In this document: positions 42,071 through 53,042 of the stretch, piece after piece
Layout: each line of letters begins with the position of its first letter
Position numbering within the stretch: the first letter of the stretch is position 1
Assembly: GCF_039542905.1 (NCBI RefSeq)
Contig: NZ_BAABIS010000001.1
Location: 2,170,001-2,234,000 of the forward strand
Length of the DNA stretch: 64,000 nt
Reading direction: 5' to 3'
From: Kitasatospora terrestris
GTDB taxonomy: Bacteria > Actinomycetota > Actinomycetes > Streptomycetales > Streptomycetaceae
Translations under genes and position numbers: made by a program
Notes under the pieces: model-generated
What the model was told of the DNA's origin: nothing
Databases searched by the model: none
What the model saw: the letters and a program-made list of their open reading frames with translations, nothing else

Positions 42071-43500
42071 CCGAACTCGCCCACCTCCCCGCCACCGAGG
42101 CGCTGCGCCGCTTCCGCGACCGCTCGCTCTCCCCGGTCGAGCTGATGACGGCGGTGATCGAGCGCGCCGAGGCGGTCGAGCCGACCGTCAACGCCCTGGC
42201 CGAGCGCACCTTCGAGGAGGCGCTGGCCGCCGCCCGCGCCGCCGAGGCGCGGTACGCGGGCCGGGGCGAGCCGCCCCGGCCGCTGGAGGGCCTGGCGGTG
42301 GCCACCAAGGAGGAGCAGCCGATCGCCGGCCGCCGCGCCACCGACGGCTCGCTCGCCCTGCGGGACGAGGTCGCCGAGCACACCCACCCGGTGGTGGAGC
42401 GGATCCTGGCGGCCGGCGGCATCGTGCACGCCCGCACCACCACGCCGGAGTTCAGCTGCGCGGCGTTCACCCAGTCCCGGCTGTGGGGCGTCACCCGCAA
42501 CCCGTGGAACCCGGCGTACTCGCCCGGCGGCTCCTCCGGCGGCGCGGGAGCGGCGCTGGCCTCGGGCAGCACGACGCTGGCGACCGGCTCCGACATCGGC
42601 GGTTCGATCCGGCTGCCGGCCTCCGCGACCGGCACGGTCGGCTTCAAGCCGCCGTACGGCCGGGTGCCGGCCATGGCGCCGTTCAACCTCGACACCTACT
42701 GCCACGACGGCCCGATGGCCCGCACGGTCGGCGACTGCGCGCTGCTGCAGAACGTGATCGCCGGCCCGCACCCGCTGGACGCGGTCTCGCTGCGGCCCAA
42801 GCTGGTCCTGCCGGAGGAGTTCGAGGGCGTCGCCGGGCTGCGGGTCGCGCTCTCGGTGCACCTCGGCGACTGGCCGGTCGACCCGGAGGTGGCGGCCAAC
42901 ACCCGCGCGGTCGCCGAAGCGCTGCGCGCCGCCGGGGCGGTGGTCGAGGAGGTCGAGGTGGGGATCACCCGGGCGCGGGTCCGGCGCGCCGCGATGATCC
43001 ACTTCGGTTCGGTGTTCGGCCCGTACGTCTCCTCGGTCGCCGCCGAGCACGCCGAGCTGCTGACCCCGTACGCGCTGGCCTTCGCCGAGGAGGCGGCCGG
43101 TTTCGTCGCCGAACCGGGCGCGTTCCTGGAGGGGTTGGCCCTGGAGGGCGAGATCCAGGCCGTCCTGGGCGCGTTGCTGGACCGTCACGACCTGCTGCTC
43201 TGCCCGACGATCGCGATCCCGGCGTTCGCGGCGGACGACGACTACACCGTCACCGGGGTGGAGGTGGACGGCGTCCTGCTGGACCACTACATGGACGCCG
43301 CGATGACCACGGTCTTCAACATCGCCAGCCGCTGCCCGGTGCTCGGCGTCCCGTCCGGCTTCGCCTCCAACGGCGTCCCGACCGGCGTGCAACTGGTCGG
43401 CCGCACCTACGAGGACGCCACCGTCTTCCGCGCGGCCGCCGCCGTCGAGGCCCTCCGCCCCTGGCCGCACGTGGCCCCCGGCGCCCTCGTCGGCGCCTGA
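42067..43500 (+). CDS. Amidase (amidase signature family)
   Basis: Hydrolyses amide bonds, 477 residues. The Ser-cisSer-Lys triad is K81 (VATKEE), S156 (SPGGSSGG) and S180 in GSDIGGSIRLPA, with the family spacing of 24 between the serines. It closes the operon of the LacI-controlled ABC importer, and its start overlaps the ATPase stop (ATGA), so it should process the imported compound in the cytoplasm. The neighbouring APC permease/amidohydrolase operon is a second amide-handling unit. GatA is excluded because no gatB/C is near. Confidence 0.92.
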   Translation: MTELAHLPATEALRRFRDRSLSPVELMTAVIERAEAVEPTVNALAERTFEEALAAARAAEARYAGRGEPPRPLEGLAVATKEEQPIAGRRATDGSLALRDEVAEHTHPVVERILAAGGIVHARTTTPEFSCAAFTQSRLWGVTRNPWNPAYSPGGSSGGAGAALASGSTTLATGSDIGGSIRLPASATGTVGFKPPYGRVPAMAPFNLDTYCHDGPMARTVGDCALLQNVIAGPHPLDAVSLRPKLVLPEEFEGVAGLRVALSVHLGDWPVDPEVAANTRAVAEALRAAGAVVEEVEVGITRARVRRAAMIHFGSVFGPYVSSVAAEHAELLTPYALAFAEEAAGFVAEPGAFLEGLALEGEIQAVLGALLDRHDLLLCPTIAIPAFAADDDYTVTGVEVDGVLLDHYMDAAMTTVFNIASRCPVLGVPSGFASNGVPTGVQLVGRTYEDATVFRAAAAVEALRPWPHVAPGALVGA

Positions 43501-43602
43501 GGGAGGCCGCGGCCGGGGCGGTGGCGGCGCCGGGGGCGCGGCAGGCCGTTCCGCCGGTCGACCACCGGGGCGGCGCCGGCCGGGAGCGTGATCCGCGCTC
43601 GG

Positions 43603-43632
43603 AGCTCCTCCTGCCGGCGGTGCCGAGGAGCT
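43603..43632. terminator. Possible terminator after the amidase operon
   Basis: AGCTCCTC (43603-43610) pairs with GAGGAGCT (43625-43632) around a 14-base loop, inside the 227-base gap between the amidase and the convergent exonuclease. Nothing else coding is seen in that gap. Confidence 0.45.
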
Positions 43633-43727
43633 GCCGGCCGCCGGGACGGGCCGGGAGGCGCTGGGCGCACCCGATCCGTTCGCCCGGTGCCGGACGACGT
43701 CCCCGTCCGCACCTGGAACCCCTGCGG

Positions 43728-44426
43728 CTACCGGACCGGCCAGCGCGGGTCTATCACCACGTCCGCGTCCTTGCGCCGCAGGAACTCCTGCAGGCCCTGC
43801 GCCCACTCCCGGTGCCAGCCGATCTGCCGCTGGTGCAGCTCCTCCGGCCGCAGCTCCCCCGCCTGCCGCGGGAAGCGCTCGCCGAGCGCGACCGCGACCC
43901 GCACCGCGGCCAGTGCGTCGCTGCCCGCCTGGTGCGCGTCCAGCAGCTCGACCCCGTACACCTCGCAGACCCGCTGCAGGGTGCGCGAGCCCTTGCGGTA
44001 CTTGTCCAGCGCCCGGTCGATCACCATCGCGTCGACCACCGGCCCGACCGGACCGCCGAGCCGCTCCGCCAGCGCGGGCCGCCCGTACCGGCGCAGCTCC
44101 GCGTCGAGCAGCGAGAGGTCGAAGGCCGCGTTGAACGCCACCACCGGCCGCCCCGCGGTGAGTCGCTCGCACAGCGCGGCGGCTATCTCCTCCACCGCCT
44201 CGGCGGCGGGCCGGCCCCGCTCGCGGACGTACCCGTCGTCGAGGCCGTGGATGGCGGTGGCCTCCGCGGGTATCGGCACCCCGGGGTCGAGCAGCCAGTT
44301 GGCGGTGGACTCCAGCCGCCCCCCGACCGTGTCCACCAGGGCGGCGGTGACGATCCGGGACTCCTCCGGATCGGTGCCGGTGGTCTCCAGGTCGAATCCG
44401 ACCAGTGGCCCCTTCCACCAGGTCAT
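43728..44426 (-). CDS. 3'-5' exonuclease, DnaQ-like DEDDh
   Basis: Exonuclease of 232 residues. Exo motifs: FDLETTGT (D-x-E), NAAFDLSLLD (Asp), and HQAGSDALA (H-x4-D), all intact. It has no polymerase partner nearby and resembles the stand-alone DnaQ-type exonucleases of actinobacteria that trim DNA or RNA. ATG 44426 has GGAAGGAC six bases upstream. Confidence 0.92.
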   Translation of the reverse strand: MTWWKGPLVGFDLETTGTDPEESRIVTAALVDTVGGRLESTANWLLDPGVPIPAEATAIHGLDDGYVRERGRPAAEAVEEIAAALCERLTAGRPVVAFNAAFDLSLLDAELRRYGRPALAERLGGPVGPVVDAMVIDRALDKYRKGSRTLQRVCEVYGVELLDAHQAGSDALAAVRVAVALGERFPRQAGELRPEELHQRQIGWHREWAQGLQEFLRRKDADVVIDPRWPVR

Positions 44427-44566
44427 AGGCGTGTCCTTCCGTCGTCGCGCGGTCGCCGTCGCGGCGACGGTGACCATCATCCCGTGCCGCAGTGACAACC
44501 CCGGCGCCGGCCGCCGCCCCGGGGGCGGCCGACCCCGCGCGGCGCCCGCACGGAGCCGGCCGTCCG

Positions 44567-45823
44567 CTAGGAAACGGCCCGCGAATCCGCCCAGACGCCC
44601 TCGAACTCCTCGCGGTAGACCTCCAGCAGCCCGGGCTCCGGTCCGGTGCCGTTGCGCAGCACCAGCGCCGGGGACTCGATGCCGCGCGCCCGCCGCAGGT
44701 AGGGCTGCACCACGCCGAGGTCGCTGGAGCGCCGCCGCCCGCCGCCCGGCCCGGCCAGCCGCGGGCCCTCGACCAGGTAGGCGGTGAAGCGCGGCATCTC
44801 GTCGAACACCCGGATCTCGAACGCCCCGGGGTCGCGGAGCCGGGCCCGCACCCGCCGCACGTGCATGATGTTCATCTCGATCGAGCGCCCCAACTCGCCT
44901 CGGCCCAAGCCGAGTTCGCGCTCCCGTCGGCGGACGGCGCTGCTCGCCGGGTTGAGGAAGAGCAGCCGGACCCGGCACCCGTCGCCGGCCAGCCTGACCA
45001 GCCGCTTGCCGGTGTAGTTCTGGCACAGCATGCCGAGGCCGATGCCGACCGCGTCGAGGCGCCGCGCCCCGTCCAGCAGGTCCTCGACCGGCAGGTCGCG
45101 CTGCAGGCGCACCCGGTCCGCGTGCACCGCGACCACGTCGGCGTACCGGCCCGCGACCAGTTCCTCCACCACGTCGGACGGCAGGCCGCCGTGTCCGCCG
45201 TCGAGCAGGGCGAGAAGTCGCGCGGCCGCCCGCTCGGTCTGGTCGAGGACGGTCTGCGAGAGCGAGCGGTTGCGCGAGACGACGTGCCGGGCGACCTCCA
45301 GTTCGTCCAGCGCCAGCTCCACCTCGCGCCGGTCGACCAGGTACGGCTCGAAGCACGGCCAGTGCTGCACCATCAGTTCCCGCAGCTGCGGGAGCGTCAG
45401 GAAGACCAGCGGGTCGTCGTCGGCCGGGTCGAGCAGGTAGCCCTTGCGCCGGCTGACCTCGCGGACGGCGCCGGAGCGGTGCACCCACTCCTCGCCGGCC
45501 GGGCCGGCCGCGGCGGTGACCCACTCCTCGCCGTGGGCGGGGGCGTAGACCGGGCGCAGGACCTCGTCGACGAGGTCGCGCATCCGCTGCTCGACGAGGT
45601 TCAGCCAGACGTAGGCGCGGCCGGCCAGCCGGACCCGGCGGTAGGCGTCCTCCCACTGGCCGGAGCTCCAGGCGAGGGTGGGGCCGTCGACGGTGGGCTG
45701 GGGGGCGAGCGGGCCGCGGCCCGGGCTGCCGGGGCGGATCACCAGGGTGGGCGCCTCGCTCCGCCCGGTGAGCGGATCCTGGCCGTCGGGGCCGCCGCCC
45801 CTGCCGCCGGCGGGGAACCCCAT
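44567..45823 (-). CDS. SAV2148-type HEPN domain protein
   Basis: A 418-residue streptomycete protein. The segment RLAGRAYVWLNLVEQRMRDL is helical and fits a Swt1-like HEPN domain; later parts include MLCQNYTGKRLVRLAGDGCR and VRLLFLNPASSAVRRREREL. HEPN domains are often RNases, but no function is established for this protein. The N-terminal 45 residues are Gly/Pro-rich. ATG 45823 has GAGGTGAGG upstream. Conserved and apparently monocistronic; divergent from glgX. Confidence 0.8.
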   Translation of the reverse strand: MGFPAGGRGGGPDGQDPLTGRSEAPTLVIRPGSPGRGPLAPQPTVDGPTLAWSSGQWEDAYRRVRLAGRAYVWLNLVEQRMRDLVDEVLRPVYAPAHGEEWVTAAAGPAGEEWVHRSGAVREVSRRKGYLLDPADDDPLVFLTLPQLRELMVQHWPCFEPYLVDRREVELALDELEVARHVVSRNRSLSQTVLDQTERAAARLLALLDGGHGGLPSDVVEELVAGRYADVVAVHADRVRLQRDLPVEDLLDGARRLDAVGIGLGMLCQNYTGKRLVRLAGDGCRVRLLFLNPASSAVRRRERELGLGRGELGRSIEMNIMHVRRVRARLRDPGAFEIRVFDEMPRFTAYLVEGPRLAGPGGGRRRSSDLGVVQPYLRRARGIESPALVLRNGTGPEPGLLEVYREEFEGVWADSRAVS

Positions 45824-45861
45824 GCGCTACCTCACCTCTCGCTGCCGCCACACCACAGAGG

Positions 45862-45995
45862 GTGACGGTGCGTCACTCCGGACGATCAAGGGTATCGCCC
45901 GGCGGCGCCGGGTGGCAGCCGTTGCCCCACACCGGCGGCATCACGGGACCCGGCCCGTCCCACCCGAAACACCACGGACACCCGTTCGGGCGAAC
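45862..45995. promoter_or_regulatory. Palindromes in the HEPN-glgX divergent region
   Basis: GTGACG-gtg-CGTCAC (45862-45876), CCCGAA/TTCGGG (45963-45968 and 45985-45990) and GTTCGGGCGAAC (45984-45995) are inverted repeats in the 256-base gap. They may be operators for either gene; no regulator is assigned. Confidence 0.35.
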
Positions 45996-46079
45996 TACTG
46001 CCAAATGGATGCGGTGTTCGGCGAAGCGTTGGGGAGTATGCGACATGAGCCGTACGCCTCCCAGGGAAGTCGAGGACAT

Positions 46080-48197
<2,118 letters not shown>

Positions 48198-48227
48198 CCC
48201 CGGGCCCGGCCGTCCCGGCGCGCCCGC

Positions 48228-48671
48228 TCAGGCGGGCAGCCCGGACGGCCACCACGGCGGGACGTTGCTCTCCGGGCAGAGCCCCGAGTCCCCCGGGTAC
48301 CCGCCCGGCGTGCCCACCACCGCGAAGCACACCACCGTCAGCACCGCGAGCGCGAACAGCACCAGCCCCACCGGGACGATCCCCCGCCACGCGATCGGCA
48401 GTCCGGCCGTCAGCCGCCGCGAGCCCACCCACACCCCCACCGCCGTGGCCAGGGCCAGCAGCTCGACGACGGGCCAGTCGACGTACACGAAGACCATCCT
48501 GTGCTGCGGCTCCCAGGCCGCGTCGCAGTAGCTCCGCGCCGCGGCCGCCAGCCCGGTCGCGCCGTTCCCGACGGCCAACCCCAGCACCCCGGACCCGAGC
48601 CCGGCCGCCCCCCGCAGGAACGCCGGCCCCCGTACCCCGGGCGCGCGCCCGAGCCCCACAGCAGTGTCCAT
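48228..48671 (-). CDS. Small integral membrane protein, unknown
   Basis: A 147-residue protein with about three hydrophobic segments (FLRGAAGLGSGVLGLAVGNG; VELLALATAVGVWVGS; IVPVGLVLFALAVLTVVCFA) and a Cys-containing tail (GLCPESNVPPWWPSGLPA). I do not recognise it. It lies antisense between glgX and treY in their 578-base gap. ATG 48671 has GGGG close upstream. A GCCCGC/GCGGGC hairpin (48222-48237) overlaps its stop and may end both converging transcripts. Confidence 0.6.
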   Translation of the reverse strand: MDTAVGLGRAPGVRGPAFLRGAAGLGSGVLGLAVGNGATGLAAAARSYCDAAWEPQHRMVFVYVDWPVVELLALATAVGVWVGSRRLTAGLPIAWRGIVPVGLVLFALAVLTVVCFAVVGTPGGYPGDSGLCPESNVPPWWPSGLPA

Positions 48672-48775
48672 GCCCCTGCGGACGCACCCGCACCGCCCGC
48701 GGTTGCGGCCCGGCCGCCCCCCGGTTGGCGCAGTTCGATCCCATACCGACCCGGACACCCGGGTAGGCATGAGGC

Positions 48776-51151
48776 ATGACCTCAGCCGCCGCACACCCAC
48801 CGACGGCCAGCTACCGGCTGCAGCTCCAGCCGGGCTTCACCCTGCAGGACGCCGAACGCGCGGTGCCGTACCTGGCCGCGCTCGGCGTCTCCCACCTGCA
48901 CCTGTCGCCCCTCCTGGAGGCCGCACCCGGCTCGACGCACGGCTACGACACGGTCGACCACTCGCGGATCAGCGAGCAGCTCGGCGGCGAGCCCGCCCTG
49001 CGCTCGCTGGCCGACGAGGCGCACCGGCACGGCCTCGCCCTGATCGCCGACGTGGTGCCCAACCACATGGCGCTGCCCGTCCCCGAACGGCTCAACGGCC
49101 CGCTGTGGCAGGTGCTGCGGGACGGCCCGGACTCGCCGTTCGCGGCCTGGTTCGACGTCGACTGGACGGCCCAGCCGGGCCCGGCGGACGCCCCCGCCCG
49201 GGGCCGGCTGCTGCTGCCGCTGCTCGGCGACCGGCTCGGCGCCGTCCTCGACCAGCTCACCGTCGACGGGGACGTGCTGCGCTACCACGAGCACGTCCTG
49301 CCGCTGCGCCCCGGCACCGAGAAGCTGGAGCTGCCCGAGCTGCTCTCCCGCCAGTGGTACCGCCTCGCCTGGTGGAAGCTGGCCGCCGGCGAGCTGAACT
49401 ACCGGCGCTTCTTCACCGTGAACGAGCTGATCGCGGTCCGGATGGAGGTCCCGGAGGTCTTCGAGGCCACCCACGGGGTGCTGCTGCGGCTGCACGCCGA
49501 CGGCGTGCTGGCCGGCTTCCGGATCGACCACCCGGACGGCCTCGCCGACCCGCGCGGCTACCTGCGGCGCCTGTCGGAGGCCACCGGCGGCGCGTACACG
49601 GTGGTGGAGAAGATCCTCACCGGCCCGGAGGAGCTGCCCGCCGACTGGCCGTGCGCCGGCACCACCGGGTACGACGCGCTGCGCCGGATCGACGGCGTGC
49701 TCACCGACCACGCCGGGGCGGAGCGGCTGGTCACCGCGTACCAGCGGGACGTCGCCGACCGCACCACCGCCGCCGAGGCCGCCCGGCAGGGCCGCGCCGA
49801 GCAGACCGCCCCCGGCGGCGAGCTGGCCGCCGAGACCGACCGGCTGGTCCGGCTCACCCAGCGGATCTGCGCCGCCGAGGCGGCCCTCGCCGACCACTCC
49901 CCGCTGGACCTGCGCCGGGCGCTGACCGACCTGTTCACCGCCTACCCCGTGTACCGGCCGTACGTGGTGCCCGGCGAGGAGCCGCCGGCCGAGGCGCTCG
50001 CCGTGCTCGGGGACGCCGCGGAGGACGACGCCACCGGTCGCCTGGTCCGGGACCTGGCGCTCGGGAGGCTGGGCCGCTCCGAGGCCAAGGACGAGTTCTG
50101 CGCCCGGTTCGCCCAGACCGCCTCCGCGGTCGCGGCCAAGGGCGTCGAGGACACCGCCTTCTACCGCTGGAACGCACTGCTCAGCCTGAACGAGGTGGGC
50201 GGCGACCCCGGCCACCCGGGCGTCACCCCGGCCGAGTTCCACCGCTGGTGCGCCGAGCGCGAGCGCACCTGGCCGGGCGCGATGACCGCGCTCTCCACCC
50301 ACGACACCAAGCGCAGCGCCGACGCCCGCGCCCGGCTCGCCGTCCTCTCCGAGCTGCCCGAGGCATGGGCAGCCGAGTGCGCCGCCTGGACCACCGCCGC
50401 CGGCCCGTGCCCGGACCGGTCGACCGCCTGGCTGATCTGGCAGACCCTGCTCGCCGCCTGGCCCGCCTCCGCGGAGCGGCTGACCGGCGTGATCCTCAAG
50501 TCCGCCCGCGAGGCCAAGCGCCGCACCTCCTGGATCCGGCCCGACGAGCGCTTCGAGCAGTGGCTGACCGGGTACGTCCGCGACGCGCTCGCCAACCCGG
50601 TGCTGTGCCCGCGGATAGCCGGGTTCGTCGAGCTGACCGCGCCGTTCGCGCGCAGCAACTCGCTCTCCTCGGCGCTGCTGCAGCTGACCGTCCCCGGCGT
50701 CCCCGACCTCTACCAGGGCAGCGAGGAGCCGCTCTACACCCTGGTCGACCCGGACAACCGGGCGCCGGTCGACCTGGACGCGCTCGCCGTCCGCCTCACC
50801 GACTCCCCCGCCGACCGCACCGACGACCTCGCCCGCGAGAAGCTCCACCTCACCACCACCGCCCTGCACCTGCGCAAGACCCACCCGTTCGGGCCGTACG
50901 CGCCGCTCGCCGCGAGCGGACCGTGCGCCGACCACCTGCTGGCCTTCGCCCGCGGCCCGCGCCTGATCGCCGCCGCGACCCGGCTGCCCTACGGCCTGCA
51001 CCGGGCCGGCGGCTGGCGGGATACAGTGCTGGAGCTCCCCGAGGGGCGGTGGACCGACCAGTTGACTGAACGTCACTTCCTCGGCGGTCCGGTTGAGTTG
51101 TCGTACCTGCTGAGCCGCTACCCGGTGGCTCTGCTGACGGAGGTCTCGTGA
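48776..51151 (+). CDS. treY: Malto-oligosyltrehalose synthase
   Basis: GH13 isomerase that turns the reducing-end alpha-1,4 bond of maltodextrin into alpha-1,1. It is full length at 791 residues. Diagnostic segments: TASYRLQLQPGFTLQDAERA, STHGYDTVDHSRI, NYRRFFTVNELIAVRMEVPE, GFRIDHPDGLADPRGYL and GVEDTAFYRWNALLSLNEVG. The GTG of treZ overlaps its stop. Ribosome site before ATG 48776 is weak. Works with TreZ and GlgX. Confidence 0.95.
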   Translation: MTSAAAHPPTASYRLQLQPGFTLQDAERAVPYLAALGVSHLHLSPLLEAAPGSTHGYDTVDHSRISEQLGGEPALRSLADEAHRHGLALIADVVPNHMALPVPERLNGPLWQVLRDGPDSPFAAWFDVDWTAQPGPADAPARGRLLLPLLGDRLGAVLDQLTVDGDVLRYHEHVLPLRPGTEKLELPELLSRQWYRLAWWKLAAGELNYRRFFTVNELIAVRMEVPEVFEATHGVLLRLHADGVLAGFRIDHPDGLADPRGYLRRLSEATGGAYTVVEKILTGPEELPADWPCAGTTGYDALRRIDGVLTDHAGAERLVTAYQRDVADRTTAAEAARQGRAEQTAPGGELAAETDRLVRLTQRICAAEAALADHSPLDLRRALTDLFTAYPVYRPYVVPGEEPPAEALAVLGDAAEDDATGRLVRDLALGRLGRSEAKDEFCARFAQTASAVAAKGVEDTAFYRWNALLSLNEVGGDPGHPGVTPAEFHRWCAERERTWPGAMTALSTHDTKRSADARARLAVLSELPEAWAAECAAWTTAAGPCPDRSTAWLIWQTLLAAWPASAERLTGVILKSAREAKRRTSWIRPDERFEQWLTGYVRDALANPVLCPRIAGFVELTAPFARSNSLSSALLQLTVPGVPDLYQGSEEPLYTLVDPDNRAPVDLDALAVRLTDSPADRTDDLAREKLHLTTTALHLRKTHPFGPYAPLAASGPCADHLLAFARGPRLIAAATRLPYGLHRAGGWRDTVLELPEGRWTDQLTERHFLGGPVELSYLLSRYPVALLTEVS

Positions 51152-52884
51152 CGAGCTACCAGGTGTGGGCCCCCGACGCGGTCGTGGTCGAGGTCGAGGT
51201 CGGGGCCGTCCCCTACCTGATGACCCGGATCCCCGACCGGCCCGGCTGGTGGGAGGGCGAGGCGCCCGAGGGCGACTACGGCTTCCGCCTCGGAGGCCGG
51301 CCGGCCCTGCCCGACCCGCGCTCCGCCCACCAGCCGCACGGCCCGGACGGGCTCAGCCGCAAGGTCGACCACGCCGCCTTCCCCTGGTCCGACACCCCGT
51401 GGCACGGGCGGCCGCTGCCCGGCTCCGTGGTGTACGAGCTGCACGTCGGCACCTTCACCCCGGACGGCACCTTCGACGCCGCCGCCAGGCGCCTCGACCA
51501 CCTGGTCGACCTGGGCGTCGACTTCGTCGAACTGCTCCCGGTCTGCCCCTTCCCCGGCCGCTACGGCTGGGGCTACGACGGCGTCTCGCTGTGGGCCGTG
51601 CACGAGCCCTACGGCGGACCCGAAGGCCTCAAGCGCTTCGTCGACGCCGCCCACCGGCGCGGACTCGGCGTGATCCTCGACGTGGTCCACAACCACCTCG
51701 GCCCCTCCGGCAACTACCTGCCCGCCTTCGGCCCCTACTTCACCGACCGGCACAACACCCCCTGGGGCTCCGCGGTCAACCTCGACGCCCCGGGCTCCGA
51801 CGAGGTCCGCGCCTACCTGATCGGCAGCGCGCTGGCCTGGCTGCGCGACTACCGGATCGACGGGCTGCGCCTGGACGCCGTGCACGAGCTGGTGGACAAC
51901 CGCGCCCTGCACTTCCTGGAGGAACTCGCCGCCGAGGTGCGGAAACTGGCCGACGCCACCGGGCGGCCGCTGTTCCTGATCGGCGAGTCCGACCTCAACA
52001 ACCCGCGCACCACCGCCCCCCGGCAGGCCGGCGGCCTCGGCCTGGACGCGCAGTGGAGCGACGACTTCCACCACGCCCTGCACGCCCTGCTCACCGGCGA
52101 GTCCCAGGCCTACTACGGCGACTTCGGCGCCGACCCGTACGCCGCCGTCGCCAAGACCCTCACCCGCGGGTTCTTCCACGACGGCACCTGGTCCACCTTC
52201 CGCGGCCGCCACCACGGGCGGCCGTTCCCAGCGGAGTACGGGCACCGGCTGCTCGGCTACCTGCAGACCCACGACCAGATCGGCAACCGCGCCACCGGCG
52301 AGCGGATCTCCGCCCTCACCACCCCCGGCCGGCTCGCCGCCGGGGCCGCGCTGGTGCTCACCTCGCCGTTCACCCCGATGCTCTTCATGGGCGAGGAGTG
52401 GGGCGCCTCCACCCCCTGGCAGTTCTTCACCGACCACACCGACCCCGGCCTCGCCGAGGCCGTCCGGCAGGGGCGGCGCCGCGAGTTCGCGGAGTACGGC
52501 TGGAAAGCCGAGGAAGTACCCGACCCGCAGGCCCGCTCCACGGTGCTCGCCTCGGTGCTCGACTGGACCGAGCCGCAGCGCCAACCGCACGCCGAACTCC
52601 TCGACTGGTACCGGCAGCTGATCCGCCTGCGCCGCACCGTCCCGGAGCTCACCGACGCCGACCTGTCCGCGGTGCGGGTCGACCACGACGCCGAGCAGGG
52701 CTGGCTCGCCGTCCACCGCGGCCCCTACCGGGTCGTCGTCCACCTCGGCGGCCGGGCTCCCCTCGCCGTCCCCCTCGGCGCCCCCTACCGCGCCACCCTC
52801 GCCCTCCACGGCGACTGCTGGCCCGGCACCGACGACCACCTCTACCTGGCCCCCGACACCACGGCCATCGTCCAAACCGGCTGA
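51148..52884 (+). CDS. treZ: Malto-oligosyltrehalose trehalohydrolase
   Basis: GH13 enzyme that releases trehalose from maltooligosyl trehalose, 578 residues. N-terminal beta domain (YQVWAPDAVVVEVEVGAVPY) then the barrel with VYELHVGTFTPDGTFDAAAR, WGYDGVSLWAVHEPYGGPEG, IDGLRLDAVHE and LFMGEEWGA. GTG 51148 overlaps the treY stop by four bases. Product accumulates as osmo- and desiccation protectant or is remobilised in spores, by family knowledge. Confidence 0.95.
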   Translation: MTSYQVWAPDAVVVEVEVGAVPYLMTRIPDRPGWWEGEAPEGDYGFRLGGRPALPDPRSAHQPHGPDGLSRKVDHAAFPWSDTPWHGRPLPGSVVYELHVGTFTPDGTFDAAARRLDHLVDLGVDFVELLPVCPFPGRYGWGYDGVSLWAVHEPYGGPEGLKRFVDAAHRRGLGVILDVVHNHLGPSGNYLPAFGPYFTDRHNTPWGSAVNLDAPGSDEVRAYLIGSALAWLRDYRIDGLRLDAVHELVDNRALHFLEELAAEVRKLADATGRPLFLIGESDLNNPRTTAPRQAGGLGLDAQWSDDFHHALHALLTGESQAYYGDFGADPYAAVAKTLTRGFFHDGTWSTFRGRHHGRPFPAEYGHRLLGYLQTHDQIGNRATGERISALTTPGRLAAGAALVLTSPFTPMLFMGEEWGASTPWQFFTDHTDPGLAEAVRQGRRREFAEYGWKAEEVPDPQARSTVLASVLDWTEPQRQPHAELLDWYRQLIRLRRTVPELTDADLSAVRVDHDAEQGWLAVHRGPYRVVVHLGGRAPLAVPLGAPYRATLALHGDCWPGTDDHLYLAPDTTAIVQTG

Positions 52885-52910
52885 CCGGCCGCCCGTCCCG
52901 CCTCCGGATT

Positions 52911-53042
52911 CGCCTCCGGCGGGGCGCTGCGCGGACGGGGCACGCCGATCTGCCGTTCCGGCCGCCGTCCGTTCGCCTCCGGCGGGGACGCTGCACGGCT
53001 GCGCAGCTGGGGCCGCCCCCGGCGGGGCGCTGCGCGGACGGG
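52911..53042 (+). repeat. Three degenerate repeats after treZ
   Basis: A roughly 27-base unit built around CCGGCGGGG-CGCTGCGCGG occurs at 52911-52940, 52974-53004 and 53014-53042, the last next to the Sel1 gene stop. The 158-base gap holds no gene. It may be a recombinogenic intergenic repeat. Confidence 0.5.

Noticed and set aside
42067..43500. Amidase as the GatA subunit of glutamyl-tRNA amidotransferase
   Set aside because: It is coupled to an ABC importer and there is no gatB or gatC nearby; operon context favours a catabolic amidase.
45984..45995. GTTCGGGCGAAC as a LexA/SOS box
   Set aside because: The actinobacterial SOS box has the opposite orientation of half-sites (CGAAC-N4-GTTCG); kept only as an unspecified palindrome.
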